A DNA stretch of 5,664 nt from Nitrospira sp. (GTDB lineage: Bacteria; Nitrospirota; Nitrospiria; Nitrospirales; Nitrospiraceae): contig JANYBU010000392.1 of NCBI GenBank assembly GCA_025360665.1, positions 1-5,664 of the forward strand, read 5' to 3'. The translations under genes were made by a program, and so were the position numbers. The notes under the pieces are model-generated. The model had not been told where the DNA came from. It saw nothing but the letters and a program-made list of their open reading frames with translations, and searched no databases. The stretch's first letter is position 1, and every line of letters begins with the position of its first letter. Shown here piece by piece: positions 4,607 through 5,664 of this stretch.

Positions 4607-5188
4607 ATGATCGAGAGAACAGCGGGACGGATCCTTGGCGGACTCTGCGCCATCATGCTCGCCGGTGTCGCCGTGGATGTCGCGCAGGCCGGAGAGACGG
4701 CGGGAATCCCACCGGAAGTGGTGGCAGAGTACATTCATGCGGTCATTCAGGCCGATCGGACCATCTATTCCACCCATGTCGTGGAGCGGCTGCAGGATCT
4801 CAAGGTCATTATGTCGGCGGAAGAGTGGAAAGCGAGAGGGACGTTGCCTCTTCCGGCTCAAATGCTACAGATGGCTGGTCAAGAGGTTCAGGGACTCGGA
4901 CTCGGTCTTCGTATCCGGTTGGCCAGCCTGGGGCCGATTTACAAAAAAAACGGGCCGGCTGATCAGTTCGAGCGAGCGGGCCTGGAAGCGGTGGCAAAGA
5001 ATCCCCGGAAGCCCTATACGGGAATCATGACCGAAGGTGACAGACATTATTTCAAGGCGATATTTGCGGACAGGGCCGTCTCCATGGCCTGTGTCACGTG
5101 CCATAACAGCCATGCTCTGAGCGCAAAGCGGGACTACAAGCTCTACGATGTGATGGGAGGGATTATCATTTCGTTTCCAGTTCCATGA
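4607..5188 (+). CDS. Exported DUF3365/Tll0287-type monohaem c protein
   Basis: This 193-residue precursor starts at ATG 4607, chosen because GAAGAGGG (4595-4601) precedes it by 5 bases. An in-frame ATG at 4592 has no such site and would add five residues. The signal peptide covers about residues 1-28, with cleavage after AQA. The mature protein fits the DUF3365 (Tll0287-like) domain, a haem-containing PAS-like sensor or redox fold: a helical start (PPEVVAEYIHAVIQAD), then PYTGIMTEGDRHYF-AIFADRAVS, then the haem c motif CVTCH at 162-166 and the closing DYKLYDVMGG. The length is normal for a stand-alone member. As I recall, Tll0287 uses a cysteine as second haem ligand. Here the mature protein has no cysteine outside CxxCH, so a histidine (His44, His57, His147 or His169) or another residue must serve. 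Next to two cupredoxins it probably takes part in envelope electron transfer or redox sensing. Confidence 0.9.
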   Translation: MIERTAGRILGGLCAIMLAGVAVDVAQAGETAGIPPEVVAEYIHAVIQADRTIYSTHVVERLQDLKVIMSAEEWKARGTLPLPAQMLQMAGQEVQGLGLGLRIRLASLGPIYKKNGPADQFERAGLEAVAKNPRKPYTGIMTEGDRHYFKAIFADRAVSMACVTCHNSHALSAKRDYKLYDVMGGIIISFPVP

Positions 5189-5508
5189 GGCCCTTTCGCC
5201 CCTCCGGCCCGCAGGGGCCTGGACAAAAAGACTCTCGGACCATCGTCCATCAGAGGAGCCTGTCTCCCCTTGTGCCGCTCGGGTTGACTCCGAACGACCC
5301 CATAGGTGAGGTGGGTTCGGCGGAACGGCACGGGCCCCTGCCTACGACCAGTTGTGTGCTTCGGAGTCAACCCGAGCAGTACACCTTCCCTTATGCAGAA
5401 ATCCCTCCCCAAAACTCTCCCGCAGTCTTCTTTGTTCAGGCGGTAGTTCGCTTCTCGTTTCAGGCATGCCGTTACCAGTGGTTCATTAATCAGCTGGTTT
5501 ATGATCAT
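5143..5508 (-). CDS. Uncertain minus-strand small gene beside the IS
   Basis: ATG at 5508 is preceded on the minus strand by GGAGGG (rc of 5516-5521) with a 7-base spacer, a good Shine-Dalgarno sequence. The first 50 or so residues (MIINQLINEPLVTACLKREA onward) have plausible composition. The frame then runs through the 5277-5377 inverted repeats and 46 bases into the 3' end of the haem c gene, where the residues lose protein character. The insertion sequence starts 22 bases upstream and would have cut it off from its promoter. No family is recognised. A truncated or disrupted small gene, or chance, are all possible. Confidence 0.2.
   Translation of the reverse strand: MIINQLINEPLVTACLKREANYRLNKEDCGRVLGRDFCIREGVLLGLTPKHTTGRRQGPVPFRRTHLTYGVVRSQPERHKGRQAPLMDDGPRVFLSRPLRAGGAKGPHGTGNEMIIPPITS
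5188..5220 (+). terminator. GC-rich hairpin overlapping the haem c gene stop
   Basis: AGGCCC (5188-5193) can pair with GGGCCT (5215-5220). A competing inner stem pairs GCCCCT (5198-5203) with AGGGGC (5213-5218) around a 9-base loop. GGACAAAAAG follows, so there is no T-run on the plus strand. Its position directly at the stop codon suits a transcript-end structure, but the missing U-tract makes this tentative. Confidence 0.3.
5277..5377. repeat. 101-bp element with perfect 18-bp terminal inverted repeats
   Basis: GCTCGGGTTGACTCCGAA at 5277-5294 is the exact reverse complement of 5360-5377. The 65-base interior contains a near-palindrome, GGCACGGGCCCCTGCC, with one mismatched pair. The element has no coding capacity of its own. 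No matching direct repeat of three or more bases is obvious immediately outside the arms. It could be a MITE-like non-autonomous transposable element, an intergenic repeat family member, or a large RNA stem-loop after the haem c gene. A related but imperfect string, GGTTGCTCCGAAC, occurs at 1059-1071. Confidence 0.6.
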
Positions 5509-5567
5509 GTCTGCGCCCTCCGTTGAGAAGTGGCCCTGGAAATTTGAACACGCCGATAGGTGGAGGA

Positions 5568-5611
5568 TCTGCTCCCGTTGATGGCCCTACTGGGCGATGA
5601 AAGGGAGCAGA
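5568..5611 (+). promoter_or_regulatory. Hairpin masking the ribosome binding site of orfA
   Basis: TCTGCTCCC (5568-5576) pairs perfectly with GGGAGCAGA (5603-5611). Inside it GCCC (5584-5587) pairs with GGGC (5592-5595) around TACT, with symmetric 7-base internal loops. The 3' arm contains the GGGAG that serves as Shine-Dalgarno for ATG 5614. Transcripts entering from outside the element would carry both arms and hide the site. This is a known strategy by which insertion sequences limit transposase made from external promoters. Confidence 0.55.
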
Positions 5612-5613
5612 CA

Positions 5614-5664
5614 ATGGCCAAAAGAACGAGACGGACGCACTCAGCGGTGTTCAAAGCCCAAGTG
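5614..5664 (+). CDS. IS3-family transposase OrfA, N-terminal fragment
   Basis: Seventeen residues are visible (MAKRTRRTHSAVFKAQV) before the window ends. The pattern of a basic opening followed by H-S-x-x-FKA-V is the usual start of IS3-family OrfA, a small helix-turn-helix protein that binds the element ends and is fused to the DDE catalytic OrfB by programmed frameshifting. GGGAG at 5603-5607 is the likely ribosome binding site, 6 bases before ATG. Whether the gene is intact cannot be seen from here. Confidence 0.75.
   Translation, partial: MAKRTRRTHSAVFKAQV

Larger units (their letters stand above)
5531..5664 (+). mobile_element. Left end of an IS3-family insertion sequence (cut by window edge)
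   Basis: The evidence is the orfA start at 5614 with a typical IS3-family OrfA N-terminus. The left terminal inverted repeat probably begins near TGGCCCTGGAAATTTGAACA at 5531-5550, since IS3-family ends begin with TG and lie roughly 80 bases before orfA. The exact boundary is inferred because the right end and the target duplication are outside the window. Position 5531 lies 22 bases from a minus-strand ATG with a good ribosome binding site, so the insertion may have separated a small gene from its promoter. Confidence 0.65.

Noticed and set aside
5277..5377. CRISPR array or tRNA reading of the repeated arms
   Set aside because: There are only two arms and they are inverted, not direct, with no regular spacers. 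The interior cannot fold as a tRNA cloverleaf with the expected conserved bases.

Overview
The window is moderately GC-rich bacterial chromosomal DNA, probably from a Nitrospira-like member of the Nitrospirota. That assignment is an inference. It rests on a remembered resemblance of the CBS-domain protein, the DUF3365 haem protein and the envelope cupredoxins to families common in that genus; no rRNA or marker gene is present.

Layout. Positions 1-1537 are gene-poor. They hold a probable gene 3' end (2-94), one uncharacterised minus-strand reading frame (about 220-681), a 23-codon frame with an excellent Shine-Dalgarno sequence (1088-1159), a near-match to a ParB parS site (1006-1021) and several hairpins. 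Four convincing plus-strand genes follow: a two-CBS-domain protein (1538-2026); a secreted three-part protein ending in a cupredoxin domain (2555-3727); a small secreted cupredoxin (3968-4456); and a secreted DUF3365/Tll0287-type protein with one CxxCH haem c site (4607-5188). The right end holds a 101-bp element bounded by perfect 18-bp inverted repeats (5277-5377) and the left end of an IS3-family insertion sequence (5531 to the window edge) with the start of its orfA.

How the genes may work together. Two paralogous copper-site proteins and a monohaem cytochrome, all exported and adjacent on one strand, suggest a small envelope redox or electron-carrier cluster. The CBS protein may be a cytoplasmic nucleotide-sensing partner, or simply a neighbour 528 bases upstream. 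Gaps of 528, 240 and 150 bases mean that one shared transcript is not established.

The most notable observation is in the CBS gene. A 36-base in-frame segment (1733-1768) is the reverse complement (31 of 36 positions) of the 36 bases that flank it on both sides. This is the footprint expected of a replication template switch, and it adds 12 residues to the linker between the CBS domains. The second is the architecture of the 390-residue protein: a signal peptide, a small beta-rich domain, a PRC-barrel-like domain and a cupredoxin domain whose closest visible relative is the next gene.
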